64,000 nucleotides of DNA from contig QANT01000708.1 in the NCBI GenBank assembly GCA_003254885.1, positions 1 to 64,000 of the forward strand, read 5' to 3'. Each line of letters opens with the position of its first letter. The stretch's first letter is position 1. Of this stretch, positions 33,997 to 45,417 are shown piece by piece. The stretch is from Purshia tridentata. Lineage: Eukaryota; Streptophyta; Magnoliopsida; Rosales; Rosaceae. The notes under the pieces are model-generated. The model made no database searches. It was not told where the DNA came from and worked only from the letters and a program-made list of their open reading frames with translations. The position numbers were made by a program, and so were the translations under genes.

Positions 33997-35803
33997 GCGG
34001 CGGAGGTGGAGCTGGAGGAGGCGGCAGCAGCTCCAACCAAGACGATCATCACAACAACCCACCAAACGAAATTCCTCCTCCTCATCATCATCATCATCAT
34101 CATCATCATCCGGAGACCTTGTTTTGGTACAACAAGAATGATCAGGACGTGCCGTACAACAAGGGCTTCGAGCTATGGCAGCAGCAAGAGCAGCTCCTCC
34201 AGCTCCAAACCTCGCACCCGCGCCTCCATCTTCATCATCATCCGCAAGATCTCTACGCGTCCGCGGCGGCGTTAGGCGTGGGCCCCAGTGGCAGGAGCTC
34301 CCTCAACGTCTCGGATGAGTCGTCATCCCGGTCGGGCTTCATGATGAGGCCTAGCGGCGGCGGAGGAGGAGGAGGGTCGGGATTAAGCGGCACTAGTTGT
34401 CAGGACTGCGGCAACCAAGCCAAGAAGGATTGCATTCACATGCGGTGTCGGACTTGTTGCAAGAGCAGAGGCTTCGATTGCTCGACCCATGTTAAGAGCA
34501 CTTGGGTCCCGGCTTCCAAACGAAGGGAAAGACAACAACAGCTCGCCGCTTTGCAGCAACAGCAACAGCAGCACCAACAACAACAACAACAACTGCAAGT
34601 CCGTGGAGGAGGAGAGAATCCCAAAAGGCTGAGAGAGAATCCCAGCTCCTCCTCTCTCGCCTGCACTACTCGTATTCTCACAAACACGTCAGGTACATAC
34701 ACATATAATACACTTTGTTTTTTTCATATATAATTTTGATATATATGAGAGAAACGCCCACTCATTCACGCACTTACTCACTCACTCCCTCCCTCACTCA
34801 CTCACTCACTCACTCACAGTTTCTGAAATGATTGACTGTGAGTCTCAGAGAGAGAAGGAATATAAGAAAAGGAGTTGCATATACAGCCAGAAACGAAATT
34901 ACTCTGAAAAAGAGTGAATGAGAGAAAGAAAGAAAAGGGTTTTGGAAGGTAGTGTGCAACACCACCAACAACCTCTGCAAGAGATCGAGCACAATATCAA
35001 TTGCGTGTAGTAGAGAGGAAATTGTCCTCCATAGTAACTTGAGCTTTCCTTTCTTTCTTTCTTTTCCCTTTTCCTTTTCAAAACACTGTTGTTATTCAGT
35101 AATCCTGACGAACTAGTTGTAGATAGGTTGACAGGGAAGCCAAGAAAAACTATATTTCTTTCTTCCTTTCCTTCTTTTCTTCTTCTTCCTCTCTCTCTCT
35201 CTCTGTGCGCCTCGTTGATAACTGTGTTCATATGTGTGCGTATGCTTACTTTTGTGTGCCTTTTAATTTTTTAAACAAATTAAAAATAAAGAATTTAACT
35301 CTTTGTCCCACTTTCTTAATTTATATGAAATTAAAAAATAATATATTAATTTATAATATATATATATATATCTAATGGCTCTTGGATTACATGTAGGGTT
35401 GGAGGTGGGGAATTTTCCGGCGGAAGTGAGCTCTTCCGCGGTATTTCGGTGCGTTAGAGTGAGCGCCATTGACGACGCGGATGACCAGTACGCTTATCAG
35501 ACGGCTGTGAATATCGGAGGTCACGTGTTCAAGGGAATTCTTTACGACCAAGGCCCTGAAACTACGTCGTCTAACTACAATATGGGTGGTGAGAGCTCCT
35601 CAGGTGGTGGTGGTGGTGGTGGAGCCATCCAGCAACTCGATCTTATCACTGCTGCCGCCACCACCACGGCCACCACAGCCTCGATGGGTGGTGGCGGAGG
35701 TGCAGCGGGGACTTCCACGACAGTGCTGGATCCTTCTCTATTCCCGGCCCCACTTAACACATACATGGCTGGTACGCAATTCTTCCTACCACCAAGATCT
35801 TGA
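33975..35803 (+). CDS. STY1: SHI/STY-family RING-like zinc-finger transcription factor (STY1-like)
   Basis: Exons 33975-34692 and 35397-35803 give 374 residues. It starts [11 protein letters not shown], then a poly-His run (about 37-45, from a CAT repeat), a Gln-rich part, the RING-like finger [12 protein letters not shown]...[12 protein letters not shown] (142-172) with the basic VPASKRRER tail, and, in exon 2, the IGGH domain ([19 protein letters not shown], about 271-290). The C-terminus [11 protein letters not shown] is also typical. Family members activate auxin-biosynthesis genes (YUCCA) and shape style, stamen and leaf. STY1 is preferred over SHI because its neighbours match the Arabidopsis STY1 locus. 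Length is within the family range (about 330-380). Long repeats and gene-free DNA surround it. Confidence 0.93.
34769..34818 (+). repeat. (CTCA)n repeat in STY1 intron 1
   Basis: An imperfect then perfect CTCA/ACTC run, perfect over 34793-34817. It is the reverse complement of the (GAGT)6 run in the leader at 33727-33750. Confidence 0.9.
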
Positions 35804-38800
35804 TGGTCAAAACAAACCACATTCTTCATCGTCTTCTTCTTCTTCTTGACTATGACGACCAACTTTTGCGTAGTGTCTCAAATTTATATTTGATAGTCTT
35901 GTAGTAAATTTGACACCCATTTGATCAAACTAGGAGTAAAGAAAACGAGAACTTCTCGAGAGCTAGCTAGCTTGAGGAAAATGATGCGGAACGTGTTGTT
36001 TGTTTTGTTGACCATTTCCATTGCTATTAGTTTAAACATCATCATGATTATTATTCTTCCTCTTAATTAATTTCTTGTTTAAATTCAAAGATGGGTGTTT
36101 TATGGCTTTAGCTGGCATTGCGTGATTTTAGAGTCTACTTATTTCATTTTTATTTAAATGATTAATAAATATGTTGAGTGTGGTGGTTTGTTTTTTCCTC
36201 TCCTGGGTTGAACCCCATAAGACTTTTTGGTTGGGTTTTGAACTTGGAAGCTGCTTTTTTCCTCTTTACCCGTATGCATGTTTGCCGCTTTGAAATGGAA
36301 TGAAACTTGGTTTCGTCTTTTGTTAGACAAACTTCTTTTTCATTTCGGTTTGGGCGGTCCAGCCATGCATATATGATATATGAGCAGTGTAGCATTCAAG
36401 TTCAAAAGGTCAAGCAAATTTCTTTCTCTCTCTCTCTCTCTCTCTCTAATATATATACTAATACACCAGTTTATTATTTTCTGTATTTGTTTCCAATCTT
36501 GAAAGTCATAGATGTGACATTGATGTCAAAACTGGAAACATTTCTCATCATCTGCTGTGGTTTAATGCATCTGCAGGAAGGTGTAATTATAGAAATGCTT
36601 CATTATTTTTTAGATACTTAAACACCCTTCAGGAATATATAAAAATAATATAATATTTATTCTTACTGTATGAAAATTTAGGAATTGTAAACCTTGCAGA
36701 AAATTTAAAGGCTTTCCTTAGTTTACAAACTATCTGACCTATAACATGTTCTCTGATTTTTCATTCAATTAGTGGTCTCTGCAATTATAGAGTTCTCACT
36801 TCCCAATTATCAAGATGGTTTCTTTATTTTTCTCTTTTAAACATTTTTATTTCAACCATGCTTAGATTAGATAGTACTCTCTCATTAGTTAATGCAGGTG
36901 GCACATATGGAACTGGTTAATTTCATATGCTCCCACTCTTTAATAGTTCATATAGGAAATAAATATAGCTTATATATAGTTTTCACTAGTTTCTAAAGTA
37001 CAAATCATGAAGCACAAGTTTTAGCTCCAAATAATTATGTTTTAGCACAAGTTATCACAAGGTCAATCAAATCTCCATAGTATATTAAAACTGAATGAAC
37101 AGACAAACACACCCCTAAACTGTATACTATAACGAATTTGTAATCGGTTTCAAAACATTGGTCTGATCCTATAGGTTAAGGGTTTTATATAAAATGGCGT
37201 TTTTTTTTCTTTCAACTGTGATCTTGTATTGATTATAAATGCTAAAAAAATTCTGTTAAAATAAACATCCAGGCCTTTATCTTAACAAATTATGACCTAG
37301 CTAACACAAAAGTTGAGATGGTCTAAATAGGTCTGGTGTGGCTTCCCTTTGGCCCTATCATAAGTTTTCAATTTCTTCTCCAAAGTTCTTTAACTCGCTA
37401 ATTTAAAATTTAAAGTCATTGTATGTTACTGAAGTCATATCTGGAAATCCGAGGAAGATTTTCATCTGTGAGCATGAAGTCAATATGTTCACCAACCATA
37501 GGAATAAAAAACACCAATATTTAAATCCCAAAAAGTTATTTTTCTTTCAATGAATACTACCAGTGAAAACTTAAGTACAAGTACAATTATATAACACTTA
37601 AAAACATACTAATTCTAACAAGTACAAGCTAATTCTCTCAATTGTAGTTGTGGATAGAAAATTTCCATGACTTGTAATTTAATGTTGGTAGCTGGAGTAT
37701 GAACATCTCTGCATCTCTGCATCTCTGTGTGTGGTTGTCCAGTCCTTCTATATAATTAAGAATTGGTTAGCAAGATTTGTGGTGAACCTAGGACTTTACA
37801 AAAACGTGCAGGTACAGATATGCAGTAGAGAAAAATTGCAGTGAAATCATCGCAAAAGCCAGAGAGGATTATAAATTATAATACTAAAAACATAAGAGTC
37901 TTCAAACAAACTTTCTTTTTAGCTTTGAGAAAATTTTATAAATTATTTGTATTGACATGTCCTTGCCAAATAATTGAATGCATAAATTTCTCACATGAGA
38001 ATCAGTATACAACATGACACCAAGAAATGAAGGATAGGTGATAAATTAACTATTTATAGGTAAAATCGAGTACGTACATGATTATAATGGTGCTAGCTTC
38101 AATCTCTATCTCTCATTCCCTTCAAGTCTTCCCTTGGTTATTCAATCATTTGTTTTGTTTCATTTGAAGTGTTTAATATGCTTAAAAAACTCTTGCTGTG
38201 AACCTGTGGGTGTTGATTGATATATAAGCCATGGCAAAAGGAAAGAAATTTAGTAGTTGATGATAAGTCACAAGACAACACTATTAGTGAGAGTAACAAA
38301 TAAATTAGTCATGTGGAGGTATATGGATGACAATATAATCGTCTGATAATCCTAACTATTTTTCCTTTTATACTTCAAAATGATCATTGTAATTACTTGG
38401 ATTTATGTGTTCACCCTACATTGATTGGGTAATTCTTGTTAGAACATTCTGAAGTATGAAATTATCCATGTTAACATACCCAAATTCAGTGTCCAAGTGA
38501 TGAAATAAGACTTTGAATTCGATCAGCAGAGTTGTGAAAATAGTATACATATATCATTATATATATTTAGAAATATATATAGAGGACGGACACAAGGGCT
38601 GGTTTGCATATGCCAAGTTTTCAGTATATCTTGCTAGCAAGTTTTCAGTACATCAAGAAATGAAAGGAACCAACGTTCTAGCTATTCAGGGATTTATTTT
38701 CTACCATAAATTTGTTGACTGAGTATGCATAAAACGCTCAACTCATTCAAAGATTTCTGCATTCTTGAAATGTAGAAACTTGGGCCGACATGATTTATGT

Positions 38801-39215
38801 TTATGTGCTCTTCATTGGATGCATAACTCAGCAGCGCTAGTGCAATGCCAACGTTTCATTTTGTCTATAGAGCCTCATGAAATTATTTTCATTCCGATTT
38901 TTGCGTTTAAATTTACCTCACCATACTTTGTATTCAAGATCAATAAGTTTTGTAGAACACTTGCCCAATAAGTGTTCCATTTTACCAAAGGCGGAGAAAT
39001 TGCATTTTAGGTCTATTAGGTGCATGATACTACAGGAAACTAGCAATAATACATATTTAGGTGTAATATTTGGGTTTTTCTGGTAAATTTATTTCTTTAT
39101 GGTATCAGACTAGGTTATTCATGTGATAAGTTCAAACAGCCACATATGCTTTCACGTCACCCAATATAAATTGTCTATGTGTTAGGCTTGAAATGATATT
39201 ACAGGTGCGGGGGCG
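35804..39215. other. 3' flank of STY1 and gene-free region
   Basis: No gene recognised. Includes the STY1 3' untranslated region, a TC microsatellite near 36420-36447 and a short duplicated phrase (aagttttcagta) near 38616-38650. Confidence 0.5.
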
Positions 39216-39330
39216 TGTTGAGAGAAATTTCACATTGAAAATGTGAGGGTTTTATTCGTGGTTTATAAATGTTTGAACTATTCCTCTCATTACAAATTGG
39301 TTTTGAAATAGATGTCTAGATTCTTTTAAT
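39216..39330 (+). mobile_element. Fossil LTR fragment with adjoining polypurine-like tract
   Basis: Starts TGTTGAGAGAAATTTCACATTG after a G-rich tract (ggtgcgggggcg), as at the junction of the interior with a 3' LTR, and continues with fttataaatg-type and attggttttgaaatag segments shared with the other LTR pieces here. It is a degraded remnant with no coding part recognised. Family uncertain, perhaps Copia-like. Confidence 0.45.
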
Positions 39331-39590
39331 TTTTGAAAGCAATTTTTAGGTGCGCGAAGTTGTTTCCACAATTCCACAACATATATATTTACCATATATT
39401 CAAAGGATGGATAGAAGTCAATGTGTTGCTACAGTGGTGCCATGTGTTGAGATGGATGTCTAAATTTTTTAACTTTTGAAAGCAATTTTTAGGAGCGAGA
39501 AGTTGTTTCCACAATTCCACAACATATATATTTACCATATATTCAAAGGATGGATAAAAGTCAATGTGTTGCTACAGTGGTGCCATGTGA
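39311..39590. repeat. Tandem duplication, 144-bp period
   Basis: Copies begin gatgtcta at 39311 and 39455 and both contain gaagttgtttccacaattcc (or gagaagttg...). Identity is high, with a handful of substitutions. The left copy overlaps the end of the LTR fragment. Confidence 0.88.
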
Positions 39591-40409
39591 TGCCACTGTT
39601 TTATTATGGCTTCTTTCCACTGGAAAAATTAAAAAGAAAACTCAAAATTAAACAAAAACTATCGTTGGAAAACTCCAAGCATTTTTTTCTTTTGACACCA
39701 AATATTTGGATGTAAGAATTTATAACAAGAGATGATTGTATCGGCCAAAAAGAAAAGAGAGAAAAACATCCATTTCCCAATGCGAAAATTATTGATACCT
39801 ACTTTTCCAGAAATGGTGGTGATGATGAGAATGATGCCCATGTTTTTTTGGTTCAAAAAACTTCCACTCAGAACCATGTCCCTTGAGCAGCTCAAGAGAA
39901 TAATATATATTCCTTGGGCTTACACAACCGCTGAGGAAGTACTATATATCCATCCATTTTCTTAACCTTTGGGAATCATCAATTGTTGTCCATTGACATT
40001 CTGTCGGTGCTTAATTATCCTTCAAAGTCTTACGAGCTACCATATTTGCCATGAAATTAAAGCTAATTATTCAAAATATATTTTAAATTTTCTTTTATGT
40101 GCCCTAGTGGCTAGTGCGATACAAGCATATGTTCAAACTATCATATATGGGTTATACTTTGAATTGTTATTTGTTAAGTTGTTAGACTATGATTAGGTAC
40201 AATTATGTATACATGTAGTCATGATTGAGATGATAACATAAGTTCAAAACATATATATATATATATATGTTGAGAGTATTTCACATGTATTATCCACTAT
40301 AATTTGTTAACGGATTTTGTTCAAATTATACAACACATTAGGGGGATGTGTTGAGAATATCATACGTATATTGGGAGTACGTTACAAATTTATGTCTTTT
40401 TTTTTTAAA
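39591..40409. other. Intergenic region
   Basis: No gene seen. Contains an AT repeat near 40251-40268 followed by TGTTGAGAGTATTTCACATG, which may be another LTR-like scrap. Confidence 0.4.
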
Positions 40410-40667
40410 GAATTTAAGTATCTATCTCAGAATTAATTAGTAATGAAATGAGTAGTCCAAATCCTTATGAGTCATTATGCAAAGTCTCATATTTTTAATA
40501 TGAAATATTTCTTGCAACACGTCTCCGCACGTATAGCGTCATTTAACAAGTGGATAGTCTGCTATGATATCATAAAATAATAAAAAAGACATTCATCTCA
40601 AACCTTTATAAGTCACTATTAAAGGCCTCACATTTTTTATGTAGGATCATTCTCTCAACACTTCTAA
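40410..40667 (-). mobile_element. Two fossil LTR fragments in tandem
   Basis: Pieces at about 40410-40530 and 40560-40667 both resemble, on the minus strand, the LTR-type segment at 26101-26270. The second ends ctctcaacacttc, the reverse complement of a TGTTGAGAG start. Both are degraded and non-coding; old insertions. Confidence 0.4.
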
Positions 40668-42892
40668 CTAAAAGGACGTACGTGCTGCTTGAGTTCCACT
40701 CTAGACTAACAAAGAAGTAGAACACGTACATCAAACATTGCTCTCTCCCAATCAACCAAGGGTGGACACGAACATTGCTTTGTATCTCTCCTATATATAT
40801 ACACACTTGGGAGCTTTCAAATTTAAAGTATAACTAACAGCTCCATTACTACCACAGTATGCTAGACTCTCATGCAAAGTGCGAAATCCTAGCTAGCTCG
40901 ATCAGAATTGTGCTTACCGGACCTCAGATAGTTTAATAGCTTTTGTATATAGACTTGTTTTGTTGTGCTACTTTTGTCAATGGAAAGTTTGGGCAATTAA
41001 GAATAAACCCGGCCCACACCCTTATTAACGGGTTCAATTGTAATTAATATTGTTTTGCAGTTTGCGGTATCCACCATTTATAATTTTTCTTCATGCGTGC
41101 ATATAATAATAATAGCTAGTCATATATAGCAGTACATCAATTAGAGAGATGGATCCATATATAGAGAAACAATTAAGAATCTCAGACAAATTTCCAAGTA
41201 GCCAAGTCCCAAAAGGAATTGGAAAGAGTACTAGTTAGATTAGGGTTTGTGTGGTATTAGGGCAACTTAGGGCAATAGGCAGGCAAGGTTGGCATTCTCA
41301 AAGTCTCATGAACTATATAGGGTGGTAGAGTGAGGCCAACACATGCATGTAGGAGTCTCATGCACTATGATGTGGTTTTGTGTGTGTGAGTTATGGGCAT
41401 TATTGTTGTGGTCCCAACCTCTACTGCAAAAGTTTGCTTTGCTCAATCAACTATAAAACTAGCTGTTTCCAAGTCCTATTTATTTCTGATAAGAAAGTAG
41501 TAGGTGGTCTATGTGAGCAAACTGTCTGCTCAAATGGTGCAAGTTAAGTTTTGGATCGTTCCATAACTTATTCAATTAAAGCTTGTGTCAGCAAAACAAG
41601 CTAGCTTGGCTAGCTGCATGCCGGCAGCAAGTTAAAAAAGGGGTACCGTTAGAGCCCTGACTTTTGAGGCACATTTTGTGAGACCAATTAATTTTATATA
41701 TAGCTAGCATGCTAATTTATATATATTATATGTATCGATGGACCTGCAAGCAAATATTCTTTGGGGTTGCAGCTCAATCTTTTGATGACCGTTATGGTCA
41801 TATATGTACATGCATATATTTTATGGCTATTTTTTCTTATTTTGATTTTCTTAAATCAATAAAATATTTCAATATTACATAATGGTCAATGCAAATTTTA
41901 TTTTCCCATAAAGATCAAAGAGTTTTGAAATTATATTCCACTTTAGTCACTAAATCCAATCTATTTTTGGACAATAGTGATTAAAATAAAACTATGAAAA
42001 AATGCATTGATTAAAATGTAATTGTAAAATATTTTACTGATTTATTTGTAATTAACCCTATTTCATATCACTTCAACATTAGTAGTTCGTAGGCTTATTT
42101 CGATCAAATTTATATTCGGTTAGCATAAACATAATTAAGTTATAAAAGTATGTTTATTATTATATATTATGTAAAAGTTATTGACAATCACATCTAAAGT
42201 GTGTTTAAAAAAATATTGCAGATGTTAGTGGAGTTAAGTACAAGAGTAAAAGTGTGTTAAAATATTGGCTCATAATTTTAAGTTAAACTTTATAAACTAT
42301 AGGTGTTTTATTTTTAAGTAATGTATTGTTTTATATTTTCAAAAACTCCACTAATTAAACCTCTTAAGGACAACCGATAATATGCCTAAAGATAAGTAAA
42401 AAGGCCATTAGGGCCAATTAACCCCTTTTGAGCTAACTCGTTTGAACCCGGTTGGAATTGTAAAATTCAAAATAGGCATTTCAAGAATTAAGCCGATATG
42501 AAATATATCACTTTCACAAATCCATATACATTTTAGAAATGGATAAAGAGATCATTGCCAAGAAAAAAAGGTAAAGAGATTAAAACACAAAAAGATGAGA
42601 GATTAGAACAAATTTAGCCAAAATTTGTACTATATATTTATCAAATTTGTTTTTGGGTAAGAGAGGGGGCCGAAGCCCAACAACAACAAAACTAACTACA
42701 GATTAGTCTAGGCCTAAAAAAGCCCCATACATCCTCATCAAAATATCTACCAACACATTAGAAGTCATGTCTTCGTCACTGCCTCCATCAGCTTATGGCA
42801 ATTATCGAAAGAAGAATCAATGAACTATGCTTTCTTCATCAGGGCTGTGGCAATCTTCAGTTGAATATTCTAGGATGAAAGCACTGCTGCCT
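40668..42892. other. Gene-free region 3' of the NERD1-like gene
   Basis: No gene recognised. Near 42660-42780 a segment with gggggccgaagcccaacaac and gtctaggcctaaaaaagccc looks like a dispersed-repeat remnant, possibly non-LTR, next to the 3' end of the NERD1-like gene. Confidence 0.4.
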
Positions 42893-45354
42893 TCACCGAG
42901 CAGATGAAGGACGAGGTTTGCCCTTTATGGAGTTGAGGTGTTGGGTGACAAATATGACGCCCATTACAAGTATGAGACAACCAACCAGTGTGCTGAAGAA
43001 GAGGGCACCTGGTTGCCTGGTCTGGACGAAACCATACACTCCAGTAGATGTCACAAGAATAAGGTCAGTGAGCCCGTCGTTTGAGAAGTCCTCGGAAATC
43101 AAGGCATGTGTAGGTGGTGCTGGAAGGTCAATTGATGTTAAAATACTTCCTCCAGGAGATATCACAACAGCCTCTTGCTCTCCAGCTGCAAGGATCGTTT
43201 CTTGATTATCATGGACTCGCAAAGAGAATGCCTTCAGTGTAGGGACCACCACACCAGCTTCCATCATCCCCGATGGAGATGGAAGATTTGACCATATAGC
43301 ACCCGTAGACAGCTGCCACTGCCAAACAGCACCATGGCCATGCAAGCCAGGGGAGTAGGATGTTACCTGAGAGAAAAAACACTTAAGATGCCAATTCAAA
43401 ACAGTATCCTGTACCTTCCAGGCTAACAATTGAATTCTGAAAGCCATTTGAATCACTCAAAATAAAATCATCCCAATCCCTCATGCAAGGAATTTGTAAC
43501 AAGCGTAATTGACAGATTAGATAATCAACAAAATTTCATTTTGAAAAAACCCCAATTTTGCCAACAATTTGAAGCTGCTAGCAACTTTTGGAGTACCAAT
43601 TATAAAGGCCAATTAACTTTTTGGTGCAATCTTAGATTCATGTATTCAAAAGTGAATCAAAATAATTTTGATTTCGTAACCCAAGCAGAGATCCAATTCT
43701 CAAGATAACCACAGGAAGCATGCATACCTCACCACGATTTGTCAAGAAGACAACATCACCATGGCTTCCCTTACGATGCCTATGGCCATCTTTTCTTGGG
43801 ATGAGAATGGGTGTTGCTACCTCCAACGAAGCTAAATCATGAGTTCGACCAAAGCTTCTAGAATATTCTCCATGTGGGAATAAGTTAAAATGCGAATGAT
43901 GGCATATAGAAGCATTAAATAGTTGTTCTCGTACGGGTACACCAGAGGTCGCAACAGCCCAACAGGGACGGAGCACTTCCATGGATCCACTTACAACAGT
44001 TTGCTCAGCGCCATTTCCTCCTACAGCCTGAAGAGAGAACAGATTTTATCACATTTATTACCCATAATTCAGCCAAAAACAATATGTATTCATCCATGTG
44101 TGTTCTGCTGAAAACCCTCCCTCTAGAAATATCAAGAAAGAAAAGGAAAGAAATCTGCACCTGGACATGATCTAGGACTCCATCTCCATTTATATCCGCA
44201 TGAAGGCCACCTTCTCGAAGATGAAGCTGGTGAGATCAATGAATTTTGCATCATATCTTCAACTGATTAAGATTGATTTATACCATACACTTTCCACAAC
44301 CCAAAACATAGTTTAACATAATGATATTAATCTAGAGACATATAAGAAAAAGGTGTTGACCTAAAACCATTGAAGGATTTCCAATCAAAAAAGAAAAGAA
44401 AAGAAAAGAAAAAACAAATCATTGAAGGATGAGCTGAAACAAGGTGAATTTATCTCAAAATAAAATTACAAAATTAAAGAGAGAAGGTTGGCCATTTCTT
44501 GCTTATAAAGCTATCATATCAAGCGTAACTTTACACTTGGTCATGGCACTAAAAAGGAATTATTTTTGAGTTTTTGTTTACCTTACAAAAAGTGCGACCA
44601 GATGCTAAGTGAACAGCTTCGATTCCTTCTTTTTGATGAGCCACAACAACATTAGGGACCCACCAAAGTTGAGTGTGATTGGTTATGGTAGGAATATATT
44701 GAAATGGCTGCATCAGCAAAGTAAACAAGTTAAAAAAGGCATTTCATTTATACAATCAACAGTTCCACATATAGGTGGGCGTCACAAATGATATCTGCTT
44801 ATCTTATAAGAAAATTTTATACCTTCTTAGATTTTGCTGAACCAGCGTATTGTGCAGCTTTTCCAATCAAGTTCGAAATTTTTTTTGTCGAGTCCTTTCC
44901 AGGAGGATGATTTTCTTCAGGCTTGTCAAAAGGATATTTAATAGTCTTTCCGGCTGTTTTCTTTAGTGTTTTCCTTTTGTGCCGCCTGAACTGTGCAAGT
45001 TCCAACAAAGTATCTTCTCTTCTATCCTGATAATGAGATGCAAATTCATAGATACTCTTGCCATCTACAAAAATACAATAATTGAACAAATGAAATCAAC
45101 AGGGTGAAAGACTATTTTTACATACCCAATGATGTGGCATAACTCCAATGATAGATTCTCTGAATTCCCTACATTCAAACTACAATTTAACAAGTATTAG
45201 GCAGCTTATCTCACAGAAAGGTATTAGTAAATCTAGAAAAAAACGTTTGGACCAAACAAGAAAGAATATTAAGAAATTAAAGCACCAAGATAAAAAATAA
45301 TAATTCAACATAAACAAAATGTGTACATGTGCAGTTGTGAGAGTGTGTGTGTGT

Positions 45355-45417
<63 letters not shown>

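Noticed and set aside
43923-44111. Plus-strand frame overlapping NERD1-like exon 12
   Set aside because: Shadow of the minus-strand exon.
45027-45089. Upstream extension of NERD1-like exon 9 (frame containing KSIYEFASH)
   Set aside because: A CAG acceptor at 45027 and the separate 54-nt exon at 45126-45179 (FECREFRES...) restore the conserved protein; the extension would need a different phase.
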